A stretch of 64,000 nt of DNA, taken from contig OX596338.1 of the NCBI GenBank assembly GCA_951394405.1, positions 4,340,001 to 4,404,000 on the forward strand. The letters are read 5' to 3'. The notes below the pieces were generated by a model. It worked only from the letters and a program-made list of their open reading frames with translations. It was not told the origin of the DNA and did no database searches. Positions within the stretch are counted from its first letter, which is position 1, and each line of letters opens with the position of its first letter. Positions 33,600 to 44,780 of the stretch are shown here, one piece after another. The position numbers and the translations under genes are program-made. The DNA comes from Coprinellus micaceus. Its lineage: Eukaryota > Basidiomycota > Agaricomycetes > Agaricales > Psathyrellaceae.

Positions 33600-36139
33600 C
33601 CAAACCGTACTTGTATTCGGGGCACGACTACGACGAGCGATTGCGGTGTCGACAAACTCTTCATTCTTCACCGTCGAGAGAAGAAAGAAAGTTCTGCCCA
33701 TGGTTAGGCAAGTTCGTCATCGGGCACTCAACACCTTCGACTTCGACTACTTCCGACCGAAAGCCCAGGGCGACCACGTCAAAAGACGGGAGGAACATGG
33801 CATCTGCGCGAATAGATATGGACAACCCCGCCCTGTTCACCTCGACATCCCGCGGAGTCGTCCCACATATCAGCAGCGACCACTACGAAAGGCTCGGAGA
33901 AGCATCGAGGTGGACGTGCGTTCCGTTTGAGAGTTTGTAAGTCGCCATTCTGAGCCTCATACGATCAAGGAGCTTTACTTACCTTCGGGATCGATAGTCT
34001 CGAACACAACCCCCCAGTCCCCGTCCTCTACGCGTCCCACTCTGCCTCCTCTGCTTCGTCTTCCACTGCTTCTAAACCCCTCCATGGGTCCCTCGGTTTC
34101 AAACCCCAAGATACGATACTCCAAGTCACCGCATGAGAACCTGGCGATACGCGGGAGGTACCAATGAACGGGAACGATACGCTTTGCGTGGGGACGTTGA
34201 GGGGTGTGCGGAGGGTGCGTTATACTTTCTATTCTATCTCTTTCGTTGCGATTGACACCACGTGTAGCTTTCGCCCAATGGGCGTTCGTTATATATGAAC
34301 TCGATTCGACCGGACGTTGTCATCGCCCTCTCCGATACTCCCGTACTCCCAAAACCGCCTCATGAAGAGTATCGAGGGATCCTCCTTCTGGTTGGCGTCA
34401 CTTTTGTCTGGGTCTACCCCACTGGGTACCGCGTTGACCCCAGCAATCTCGACGAAACCGCTGTGTGCGGCCCCAGCCCACCTAGCCGGCCTCATGTCCA
34501 TACCCGCTCTGAACGCCTTCACTTCTTCCCCTGGACACTTCGCCCTCGTCGCTTAGAATGAGGACCTACGTCTCGGGTATGCCGGGCGTTCCGAACGTCG
34601 TGATCCCTGGAGGGGTGAAGACGCTGGATAACGGCCTGTATGAGCATACGGTTAATTTTGCGCTGATCGTGCAGAATCCGGACATGGCGTCGGCGAAGTC
34701 GGGGGTAACGAGTGAAGGGGAGAGGGGGAGTGCGGGGGGAAATTACGTCGTTAGTGGAGGCGAATCTGGGTGTTCTGCCGGAATCGAAGCCGGGGGTTGT
34801 GAATGGCGTTCATGGACCCCATGATGTGTTGAAGTAGGTCCGACCTGTCTTGTTTTGACTTGATCGCTTCGGCCCACTTCGTTCCTTCAACTTTGGTCCT
34901 GAGTTTCGTATCCTTCGTCACACTTTGTTCCCTTGTTTCGCTGTCTGTCCGAAATACCCCAGGAACGTGTGCCTACGTCTCCGGTAAGCGACGAACGTCG
35001 CCCTCCCATCGACCTCGACGATGAGGTGGCCCAATACACGGTCAATTTCGCGCCGATCATTCAAGACTTGGATATTATCCACTCGGCGGGGGTCACACCA
35101 TCGACTCCAGGGAAGGAAATGGCCTCGAGGGTGCTTATAAGGTATTGTGCCTCACCTCAAAGCGAGCCTCAGACCCCTTCCTCCTTCAAAACCTGGCTCA
35201 CTTCGGATACCTTCGAGCCTCAAGACCTCCGCTTGTGAACAGTGTTCAAGGTCTAGATCATGTCCTGCAGTACGTCTTTCCCGCTAGACTGGTTTCACTC
35301 GATTGCTTCGTTTCGCTCGTTCGACTTTGGTCCTCCGTTTCGCTTTGTCGAGTTTTGTTTCGGTTTTGGAGCATTCGTTGCGATTTGGTCTCGTCGCGTT
35401 GGGTTCTGTTTCGTTGTTTCGACTACTGCGTGCATTCCTTACGCCTTCCTTCTCGGTTTGACCCCATCTCTTTCTTTGTTCGTACATGCTTCGGTTTTCC
35501 TTATCTCCGTCCTCTTTATTTCCTTTCCCTTGACTATATCCCTTCTGACTTCGTTCGTTCACCTTGCTTGCTGTGCTCGTCCCAGCCTCCTCTCTTTCCT
35601 CTCTTTCTGTTGAGCCGATGGGCCAGGAGCGTTCGGTTCCCGTCTGTTACTCCAGCGCTCTTCCTTCCCTTGTCGGCGCTATGCTATACCTTCTTTCCTT
35701 TAATACTGTACGGTGTCCCAGGAGCGCTCGATCAGAGTTGTCTTCGCCGATCCTGGTCTGGCTTTCGTTGGTCGGACTCGTTGGCGAGAGTTTACGCTCC
35801 CCTTTCCTCGTTTTCTCGGGTCTGTCTTCCTCTTTGGAGCGGTACAACGTTTTTTCTTCGTTCGATCCCTCGTGTTCGGGGTTCGTTCTCGAAATAGTTA
35901 CCATTCGTACCCCTCTACCACTTTCCCTACATCTTCATTGTCTCCTTCGTGGGTCTCATAATAAATTATTTGCCCACATCGCTGTCATTCGTCCCATTCA
36001 CCCTTTTGTTCTCCGCCTACCTTCGTCCCTCTATCGCTCGGCCCGGAGACTAATATACATCCATGTATACAGGCTGGCCAACAAAGTTGGAATTGACCCC
36101 TTCAACGCCCGCTTCGTCCGGCTCGAGCGCCCTATCTGA
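33600..36139 (+). pseudogene. QTRT2: QTRT2-C: QTRT2-like pseudogene, truncated in exon 4
   Basis: Exon 1 (to about 33937) is open through MDNPALFTSTSRGVVPHISSDHYERLGE in its last part and ends at GTAAGT. Exon 2 (from about 34000) reads LEHNPPVPVLYASHSASS and GFKPQDTILQVTA, then hits TGA where copy A has Arg, and continues to GNDTLCVGTLRGVRR. Exon 3 (from about 34268) keeps SIRPDVVIALSDTP but is frameshifted. A partial second copy of the exon 3 end follows (about 34950-35240, DDEVAQYTVNFAPIIQDLDI). The long T-rich intron then runs to a TACAG acceptor at about 36071. Exon 4 starts LANKVGIDPFNARF and stops within about 70 bases, so the zinc site is missing. Confidence 0.8.
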
Positions 36140-36300
36140 GTCAACTCAAGGCGGGAAAAAGACGGACAAAGGAGGTTGTGGGATCCTTGGACCCCGTTAG
36201 CAAGTCGAGGGGGATCGGTTCAAGACTTGACTCCTTCACCAGCAAAATCCCAACTCTCCCCGCCCTACTCTACCTCCCACCTCTCCATCCCTACCCGCCT
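36140..36300. other. Orientation switch point between + and - cassettes
   Basis: QTRT2-C (+) ends near 36139 and QTRT2-G (-) ends near 36300, tail to tail. To the left the QTRT2 copies are on +, to the right on -. I see no gene or inverted-repeat motif that marks the switch itself. Confidence 0.5.
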
Positions 36301-38100
36301 TGGTAGATGTAGACTTCACGTCTCCACCCATACCATCCCCACCAGCTAGGAGTAGCCTTCGCCAGTTCGATATCCAAATCGTGAATGTGATCAATGGTGT
36401 ACCCGCTACCCCACCATCGAACCCTTAAGCATGATTGAAACAGCGGCACTCGCACTTCGCCGCCCCTGGCATACCCTCGACGTACGTGCTCGTATCTGGG
36501 GAAGCGGCGTGTCAAGGGGCCCTGGCGGGGAGTGGGCGGACGCTCCCCGAGCAGGTGGTATCGAGGGTAGGCCGGTGTAGAGACGCAGGGGAGTGCGTGC
36601 TCTGAGTTCGTTTTGGGGATTCGAACTCTCACCGAACCGGCGTACGCATCGAGAGAGCAAACGAATGTATTCCGTAGATAGATAGAATAGAAATAAAAGA
36701 CTGAGAGTTGGGGAGAAGTGAGTGGGGAAGAAAGGGAAGGGGGGAAAGTCCGAACTAGGGAACCATACGAGAGGCTACGGGTATATGTGAGTGCGCGGAT
36801 GCGCACTCGCCAGGGGGATCAGTAGTCTAGCGTGAGACGCGAGACGCGTCGAACAAAGCAACGGATCATTGCGACCTACCTCCGAATGACAGATGCAAGA
36901 TGGGCAGCTATCTATCCCCGGAACGGGATGTCCAGCTGACCTCGCGCCATGCCCGCCGAGTGCGAGACATCGCCCGGGCGCTGTCTCCCGCCTAATCGGG
37001 AAATGATCGGTAGTTGGGGACTTCGCGCCCAAGCGCGAAGGCGTCCCCACACCGGCTTGGAACAGGACGATGTAGGGCGGACCCTCAGCCTTCGACATTC
37101 GTAGGAGACCCAATACGTACCCGCTGGCGGGTCAGCGGAGGTAAAAACAGAAGAGACGCAAACGAGCTGTGGGGGGCTTCTTTCGGTGCCCGTGTCGAAC
37201 CGTTTTGTGCAACGGGGATTTGTGGAAGGCGGATTCGAGAGAGAGGCGGTTGCCTCTCGGGGCGAATCGAGCTCGTATGTCGTTACGAGGGGCAGCCTTT
37301 TGGGGAGATCTAGGTCACAGTGTTAGGACCTGACGAGGAAGGGGGTCGAGGTAGATCGGGAAAGAAGAGAAAGGTGAAAACGAAGGGAGGCGTGAGAAGG
37401 AGGGAAGGCGCGACGTATAAAGGAGGGGAATTAAAGCGAAGATCGGATGAGATTTATATTCCGTACACACCCTAACGTACCCAGCCATTCGTTCGAACTT
37501 TGTTGGCACCTCCCATGTGTTTCCTGACGTTGCAGCCAGCCTGTCCTGGGAGGGGCTGAACCAAGAAGGCTGTGACAAGGCTTCGTATCTTGAAGGTTTC
37601 GGTGGGGACGAACGGGACGTAAAGAAAGAGGAGGTTTAGGAGGGAAGGAGGCAGAATTGTGGGGTTCGACGCTGTTCAAAGTGGGGTCAGTACGTTTTTG
37701 GCTCGGGAGTGCATCGAAGTCAAACTCGGCAGAGAGAAAGGTACTGAACTAGGGTGGGAGGCCAGAGGCGTTGACGATAGGGAGAAGGAGGAAGGATCGG
37801 GTAGAGAGAAGAATAGTAACGATGGATCAAGGAAGGACGACTCACACACTCTTGAATGGGGGACGCATCTACCTCAACCTCCCCAAGCTTTTCATAGGGG
37901 CTTCTGCTGATACACGGGACAGAACCGCGTGAGATTGTCGCACAGAGCGGGGGTATCCACCCCTACCTCCAGTATCGTCATACCCCCTCCGATGCCCTCT
38001 GATTCTGTTGGCTTAGCGCAGATGCTGAGACGAGACTTGGAGCCAATTGACCGAACGCTAACCACGCGAGCCGGGATCGAACTTCTTCTGCCCATCCGAC
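36300..38100 (-). pseudogene. QTRT2: QTRT2-G: strongly decayed QTRT2-like remnant (exons 1-3)
   Basis: Exon 1 lies at about 38100-37850 with GVDTPALC and a GTGAGTCG donor. Exon 2 lies at about 37680-37440, recognisable by alignment of DTREMPTN with a decayed TWEVPT. Exon 3 starts near 37283 (a version of NSIRP) and is seen again at about 36520-36310 (STYVEGMPG, GSGYTIDHIHDLDIELAKATPS). Frames change repeatedly and exon 4 is missing. Between the exon 3 parts lies sequence without match, including a strong hairpin at 37016-37048. Confidence 0.65.
37016..37048. repeat. 33-bp GC-rich hairpin
   Basis: GGGGAC TTCGCGC, a CCAA loop, GCGCGAA, a GGC bulge, then GTCCCC: 13 paired bases. It sits inside the QTRT2-G remnant in sequence with no counterpart in other copies. 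It could be part of a mobile-element end or chance; no further evidence. Confidence 0.4.
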
Positions 38101-39560
38101 GCCGTCGAGTAGGGAGAAGGACAAAGGAGAGAGAACCCGTGGATATCCAAGTCGTGGTACGAGAATAAGTACAGGTTCGGGGGAGACCACGATGACGATG
38201 ACGAGCGCCAAAAAAGCAAAAGCTGGTTTTGATTGGGCGCTGACGAAGATCCCGCGGACCTTTGGGTTAGGGTTGGAGGGTGCTCTGAACCTTTTCAGGC
38301 AGCAGGCGCAAGGCGGGACAACGGGAGCGAACAGGCGGAGATTGAATGGCCAGGGCTTCGGACTTCGGACTTCAGACTTCACTCGTCCTTTCGTCCTGGC
38401 CGACAAGTTTGGTCGCGTCAACCACATCGCGAAGGGCTCACCATTCTTGTTCTCTGTAAGTGCATACCTCTTACCATTAAGGCGAGAACAACATCGCTCC
38501 TAATACTTCTCAACTTATGTTGAGATTAACCGTGTTTGCTCCCGAAGTGACCCTCCGCATCCTCCCTCCCTTTATCGCACCCTCCGTCCCATCGGGTCAG
38601 CAAATTCTGTTCTTTAATCCCTTCATCTCCTCTGTGGCCACTCACTGTCTCCTCCTTCTACTTCACATTCGAGTTCCCAACGCCCCCGCCTCACTACTAG
38701 ACCTCTCTTCGGATTCTCTCATGCCTGCTTTGTTTTTCACGCCTTTCCGCCCACTGACACCCCGGACCGGCCCTATCACATAGAACCCCGATAAACCCTC
38801 GTCGATACTCCTTCGAAAGACCTGCCACACCTGCAGACCTCCCCTGCGCTCGTAGACAATGTGTCCAGCTTCGGCCCTCGTATCCCGGGCCCAAACGTCT
38901 CCGCACTACTCAAACCTCGTTTGAGTCGACGTGTACACCGTACCCTCCGAGTCAATGATTTGGACCTCAAGAGCTTCACTTAGAGCCCAATTCACCGTTC
39001 GACGGTCGGAACCCTATCCTCGAGGCTTGATTTCGACTCCAGACTTGAGATGTGCTACGCTCTCATTTGTTGAGTAGTAATGTCTCTGCATACTTGGCGC
39101 TCCCTCCGCACTCTTAGAAACCTCTTCTAGGAGTAGATGATTCCCAATTCCGAGTTCTGAGTTCTGACTCGATGGATCGGTAAAGTCTCATCAATATATG
39201 TACGAAGTGGGGTGACCCTAGAGACGAATGGCAATATCCGATGGCCCCTATGCTGTCAAAAACTCTGGATACCGATGAGACCCAAGTTCCGATCGCCGCT
39301 ATTCCGCAGGATATGGATGTGCGATTATCTAATCTCGGTCTGCAAACCGAATTTCCATGGCCAATAGACACTTGAGTCTGAGACACGGCCTCGAAAGCTT
39401 TGAGGTAGATCGCTCATCCGTTGCGATGCGTGAAAATGCAGCAAGGGACGTTCGGTTTGAATGAGTGAATCCTTCGAGCACAGGGGAGTCTCACTTCGCT
39501 CAGGATCCATGACCAAATCAATACATAGAGAAAGAGGACAACAGCGTGATGACTAAACGG
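38101..39560. repeat. Inverted copy of the divergent intergenic segment
   Basis: Contains the reverse complements of the CGTCATCGTCATC block (near 38190-38205) and of the GAGTCGGAACTCGG block (near 39150-39180), in the order expected for an inverted unit. It stops near 39500 without reaching a CHAT gene; the membrane-protein gene M1 follows instead. No coding region is supported. Confidence 0.6.
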
Positions 39561-39827
39561 ACTCAAAGCTCGAAGCAGTCGTGCAGGGTGTCAATATTAC
39601 ATCAATGTTCTTGGGAAGAAGAGGATCTAAAAATGTACTGGCACAGACTAGGAGGCACCCACAGCTGGCGTGCAGTCAAGCGAAGAGAATTTCTAGAAAA
39701 AAAAAAGGAAGGCTGAGCCCGAAGAATAGAAGGAGGCTCAACCGTGAAACAGGATTGATGAAAATACGTGGAAATTGTGTCCATAGTTCAAACCACCATC
39801 ACCCCAAACGCCGAAGTAAGCCAATGG

Positions 39828-42063
39828 TCAAACATCCTGATCCTCTCGGTGTGGACTATCGGCCCCTTCGTGATCGGATGGAACATTACCGTTCGATGTG
39901 GGGTCATTCATCTGGGGATCCTCCACCTCAGTCGTCTTGTGTGTCCCATACCCCAGTGGCTCCATGTCGATGAGCGTGTTGAAGAGGTACGCAACGACGC
40001 CTGGCTTCTCTTCAAGCTGCTGGAGGTCGCTCTTGAGTGCGGGATACTCTCTGTCGCACTGCTTGGCCATTTCCATCTTCACTGACTGGAGGTTGTGAAT
40101 GTATCCAAAAGGGCTGTTCGGCTTTGCACCTATTAAACGGGTCGGCGGGTTCTGGTCAAAAGGGAGACATAATAGCGAGTCTAGGAGTGGAGTGAACTCA
40201 CGGATGACCATATGTACTAATGATGTCCCGAGGAACATGGCGAGGAGCGTACTTAGGAGTGACCCCAGACCACCGGCAGTGGATAATCCGGCTAGAAAAG
40301 AGCTTCCGCTATCCTCTTGAAAAACTTGCCAATCACTATACATATCTTGCGTGGAAAGGCTGATTGTAGCGACATTCAGGTCTGCCACTACGCCTTTGGA
40401 GGGGTTCGGTACCACCTGCTCTATCTTCGCCACCATGAAGGACTCGTAGGCCTGGGAAATATCAGCGTCAGCCGGGACATTGAAGAAATGGAGTGTTTAC
40501 TTTCCTCAAGTCCTAGAAAGTTAAATGCCGAGGACTTTATCCGCCGGCGGATAGTTGGTTTTATAAGTCCCAGCATGTGCGTCCCTCGAAAGAGGGATAT
40601 CGGGTCCGTGTACCTGACCACTATCTCGTTATCCTCATGCATCCCAACGAAAATGTTTACAGCGTCCATGGCCTGGCTGGGGCTTGAGTCAGGACCTGGT
40701 GCCCCGGGCCATGCGAGCCCAGTGAAGTTGACAATGATGTCGAAACTGGGGGGGTCGAAGACTGATTGGAACACGTAGAGGGATTTCGCTCGTGAGCAAG
40801 CCACAATAGCCATATCCGAGCGTTTCGTATCCGCCCAATCAACGAGTCGGGTGTATTTTGTGTCCCTCTGGTTTTCGACGTGACACTCCGGAGGTTCGTC
40901 CGTCTGCAAGGGGATCGAATACCGGGGTTTGACTGTAATATATGAAGAGAGGGGGGGGCCGGGGGACCCTGTTGCGTCGCCCAGTAATCCGATGTATTTT
41001 CGCCGCACCTGAGGGCCAACAGTTCAACGTTCTGTACAGAGGCCTGTACAGCGATTCGGAAAAAATAGGTTGCTCACAATGAAGACCTTCCAGCTCACGC
41101 CGCTCCAAACCACATCGCCATAATCCACAGGCAGGCCTCGGTCGCGAGGAACTCGGTATTCGCGGTATGGGGCTGAGCCACCCTCAGAGAGAGGGACGAC
41201 GATCGACTGGTAAGTACCGAACCCGATGAGGATGAGCATCGATACAAGGACCAGGAGGCCCCTCAGAATGGTAATCCATCGGATCTCTCCGCTTCACACA
41301 GAATGGCATCAGCGTCAGGGAAGCATAGGAATGAAGTGAGAATGCAAGACTTACGGAACACTTTGTTCCCACAGCATCGTCCCAAAGATGCAGCGGACCG
41401 GGTACTTCCACCAGGGATTTACGGAGATGCGAGCAATGTCGTATCTCTGGTGAAGAGACCTTGATCCCTTCCCTTTGATGGCTGCAAGGACTTTGAGCGT
41501 CGAGAACGCTAGCAGGCTGAGGGAGAGAGAGGCGGCGGCGGCAACTTGGGCAATGCTCTGCATAAACCCCGGTATTCCCCAAGCTTTGTTGACAATCGTT
41601 CCGAAGAGGATCTCGAAGACGGTCATCCCGAGAAGGGCTACAAACCCAGGTAGTTCAGCATAAAGCACACAGCTTGGTGGATGATATGAAGAACTTACAG
41701 AGTGCCTCACAGCTCGTCAAAACTATGTCGACCCACACGAGGATTGGGAACAAACGTGGGCCAAAGGCACTACGAGATCACTCAGCGATGAGGGAGGGCG
41801 TGTGTTTAACGCAAAGGCTAGAATACGTACGTTCCGGTGTGATGAACCAGGCCACATGCGGTGAGGGTCATGGCAACCAATACAACTGGCTCTAGTTCTG
41901 GGTAGCCAACAATTGGAATAGTCGCGGCTAGAAGTATAATCGAGAATGCGATAGTCAATCTGAGGACGAAAAGGTGTAGGCTTGGCGATGGGCAGGACTT
42001 GGGAAGTCGCCGTGGAGACGAAGACACTTGCTGTAGGGAGTCAAAGGTCGAAGCCTGAATCAT
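39828..42063 (-). CDS. M1: multi-pass membrane protein, about six exons
   Basis: Belongs to a family of uncharacterised multi-pass proteins that I associate with Rhizoctonia-type agaricomycetes. Exons read by splice motifs: 42063-41831, 41769-41699, 41637-41355, 41291-41078, 41008 to about 40505, 40451-39828. Hydrophobic segments: LHLFVLRLTIAFSIILLAATIPIVGY and VVLVAMTLTACGLVHHTG in exon 1, AFGPRLFPILVWVDIVL in exon 2, FVALLGMTVFEILFG and SIAQVAAAASLSLSLLAF in exon 3, TILRGLLVLVSMLILIGFG in exon 4, and a last one around FLAGLSTAGGLGSLLSTLLAMFLG in exon 6. A large soluble region lies between the last two; the tail is acidic. The start follows the conserved MIQASTF shared with M2. The exon 5/6 junction has a phase conflict with the obvious GTAAAC..CCCAG intron, so one boundary or base is wrong or the gene is damaged. 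Function unknown. Confidence 0.65.
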
Positions 42064-42719
42064 GACTACGACGAGAAAGGGGAGTGGGAGCTCTCCAAGC
42101 CTGGATGCAGTGCACTCCCTTATATTAGCTCGCGGTCGCTCATCAAACGTAAAATACACAGCCCTTCCTTTGAGTGCCGCCCCAGGCATTCAGGTTTGGC
42201 GTGCTGGGAGCCCCAGCGCCTATCGTCGTGGTATGACAAGGCGAGTCACGATTGAGCAAGGGAGTAAGGATTCCGAACAGTTTATGGGCTTCGAAATCAC
42301 CCACTCCACCCAGGTGATGGGCTATGTGATTCCCTCGAGTGCCAGGTAGCTCCCTTTATACGCCCGTATATCGGCATTCCGGTTTCTGCGTGATAAAATA
42401 CCACACCTTCAAGCGCCCAACATGATCACCGGACCCACTGCTGTACATCGGAAATCTCGAATACTGGAAATGAATTTACAGCTCTAGCGGAGGTATGTAT
42501 CAGCACAGCCAACTCTGGCGACGGATTATTACGAAGTATACCAAATCCTGCCACGTCCCGACAACACCCTGTACCGCAGCCATGGACAGTAGTACCGAAT
42601 ACCAATTTAATGACATCGTGTTCAGGCGCCCGGGCCGCGGAAAAGGGTGGCTACCGATCGAAGGACAAAAATCAATTTCCCGGCACTTTGGTGATCACCA
42701 AGAAGGTATGCACGCTCAT
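42064..42719. other. Spacer between M1 and QTRT2-D
   Basis: The M1 5' region plus the decayed 3' flank of QTRT2-D; a block near 42620-42700 resembles the convergent flank of other copies (GGCGCCCGGGCCGCGG..). No gene is supported. Confidence 0.4.
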
Positions 42720-42885
42720 CTCGCGCTTGTGTAGGAGATGGTGCACATAGGCTCTCGTAAACGGCTCCCGCACTCCTCCTTCACACCATTCCCACTCCCA
42801 CCCTCCCGGATAAGCTCAGCAAGGTACCCAGGCTTTCCGGAGAACAACAGTGTGCCGACCCAATAATACAGTCGGCTGGGAGGCT

Positions 42886-43322
42886 TCACCAGTCAACAGT
42901 AGTGCTGCTGCGAGGCGAGTTCGAGCTCCCTCGAGTCGTGTGGGGATCAAATCCCATCAGCTCGAACTCGACGTCCCTCGAGCTCGGCTCGAGAGCTCGA
43001 ACCATATATGGATAGGTAACGTTACCGCCCTCCAACCCATGTCAGGTTGAGGTTCCAGCAAACCGTCTTCGAAACCACCAGAGATCCATTTCACGGGGCA
43101 CTATATCCCCTGAAAAAGGTTTCTGTAGAGGTAATGACAGTTATCTAGAGGAGGGGAGGCTCGTTTAAGTAAACACAGGCGCGAACTCGTTGAAACCTGT
43201 AGGGTTCCCCATGTTGTGTGTTATCATCAAGGCAGCTCGAACCGGGCTCGAGGTCATCGAGTCGAGCTTCCGGATTTGGTCATGGGAATAGCCTCGAGGC
43301 ACCTCGAACTCGCAGAAGCACT
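42886..43322. mobile_element. About 440-bp insertion inside exon 4 of QTRT2-D
   Basis: By comparison with QTRT2-A exon 4, homology stops near 42885 and resumes at GTCGACACGCGTTAC (about 43324). The insert is rich in CTCGAG/GAGCTC-type motifs at both ends (42930-43010 and 43240-43310) and contains GGTAACGTTACC at 43015-43026. No coding capacity and no clear target duplication were seen. An inserted non-autonomous element is inferred. Confidence 0.4.
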
Positions 43323-43619
43323 AGTCGACACGCGTTACCCCATACACGATGTGTCTCCTAGTGGGAAGAAATCGTACACGTATTCCGGATCGCAGATGAT
43401 CCTCCCGAGCTGTTTCTTCTCCATTAGCGTAGTCGAGGTCGAGGAGTGGACAGGAGAGGTCAACGAAGAGCAAGGGGGAAGACGATTCATGGGTCCAGCG
43501 CCACGCCGACGTCCGCGCAGCGTTGGGCCTACCCTGCGTCGAAGAGGCCAATTCCGACTCCATTGGTCGGTCTATGATGCGGGAAAGAACATCAGTGAGT
43601 AAGTCGAGGTGACTCAATG

Positions 43620-44780
43620 AGGGATAGAGAAGAGGGAGACGGGTAGACGGGTAGTCGGGTAGACAGGTAGACTGTTAATAATAGTGTGAAGTGGTGAGGA
43701 ATGGAGTTTCAAGGCGAACGGGGAAATGATCAATGAAATTCACGAGGGTGATACAGTGTCCCACGGTGTGCTCGGACAGTTAAGAGCAATTACCTCATTG
43801 TACGGCTTTGGTGAGGCTTCGGAATGAGATTGGGGTACCATTGTGTAGGCAAACTTCTTGTGTACACACGCTTTCCAACAGCACGATTTTAGGATAGGAA
43901 CTCCTCGAGCTATGAATTTATTTTGATGAAGAGGTCGGATTTCGGCTTGTCCGGCGCCTCACTGGGTTTTCGGACACCGCCAAATTGGCAGGGCCAAACA
44001 GTGTCAAACGTAGGCTCAGAGCCTTTCCCGAATGCCGACAAAGGTATTGACTGCCCTAAAATGCACATTATGGCAACTTGGCTGATACAAAATGTACATT
44101 GAGTGTTTGTCAATGGTATCCAGGAGTATTTACACCCCCAAGTGCGTGCTTACATGAATTATGCTTTCAATACCCTTCCCTCGTGATTCTGCGCAATTTC
44201 GGCGAGAATGCTCTCTCGGACTCCAGGAAAAAATCAAGAAATTCTGTATGTCTATAAAACTAATTCCAAGGGTCCTCGAATGCCATTCCAACTTGCTCTA
44301 TGCCCTTGGGATCCATGGTGGACCTGTCAGTGTCTCAGCATTCTCTCCTGTTTCCACAGAAAGAGGATTTTGACCTGGTTGATTGTGCGAGCCACAGAAT
44401 ACCATCCTACAGTCTTTTTGGGGGGTAAGACTGCATTTATATACTCAATGCACCATAAAGTCTTGGTGGGTACCACCAGCGAAGGGCCTGTCTTCGATTT
44501 ACGAAGCAGAGGGTTAGCCTTCCGGATTCGGACAGCCTGCTAAGTAAGGAAAAGGCGCCGTGATGGCACAGGGGCGCACATTTCGACGGATTCGAAAGCA
44601 ACTGGGCATTCCTACATGTTATTTTGGGTGTCTATGGCGAGCGACAAGTCTCTACTTTACGTTCATGCAAAAACATTGGGCGGGAGAGGTCATTTATGAC
44701 CTCAAAATGTCGTTTGTCCGAAAGCTAGGTATGTCCGAGAACCCCGTGATGCACTGTAATAGTGATGTGGGGTGAATCGG
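43620..44780. other. Unrelated AT-richer segment between exon 4 and intron of QTRT2-D
   Basis: It lacks the strand bias of the intron copies and has no match that I recognise elsewhere in the window. Open frames up to 111 codons on + (44208-44543) show no recognisable domain. It contains the short inverted repeat GGTCATTTATGACC at about 44688-44701. Probably inserted DNA; identity unknown. Confidence 0.35.

Noticed and set aside
35145..35897. 250-codon + frame in the QTRT2-C intron
   Set aside because: Translation is Phe/Leu/Ser/Arg low complexity from the T- and C-rich intron and is not conserved in introns A or B.
36580..36660. Possible tRNA B-box-like sequence (GATTCGAAC)
   Set aside because: Flanking bases do not form a T stem or acceptor stem, so no tRNA structure can be drawn.
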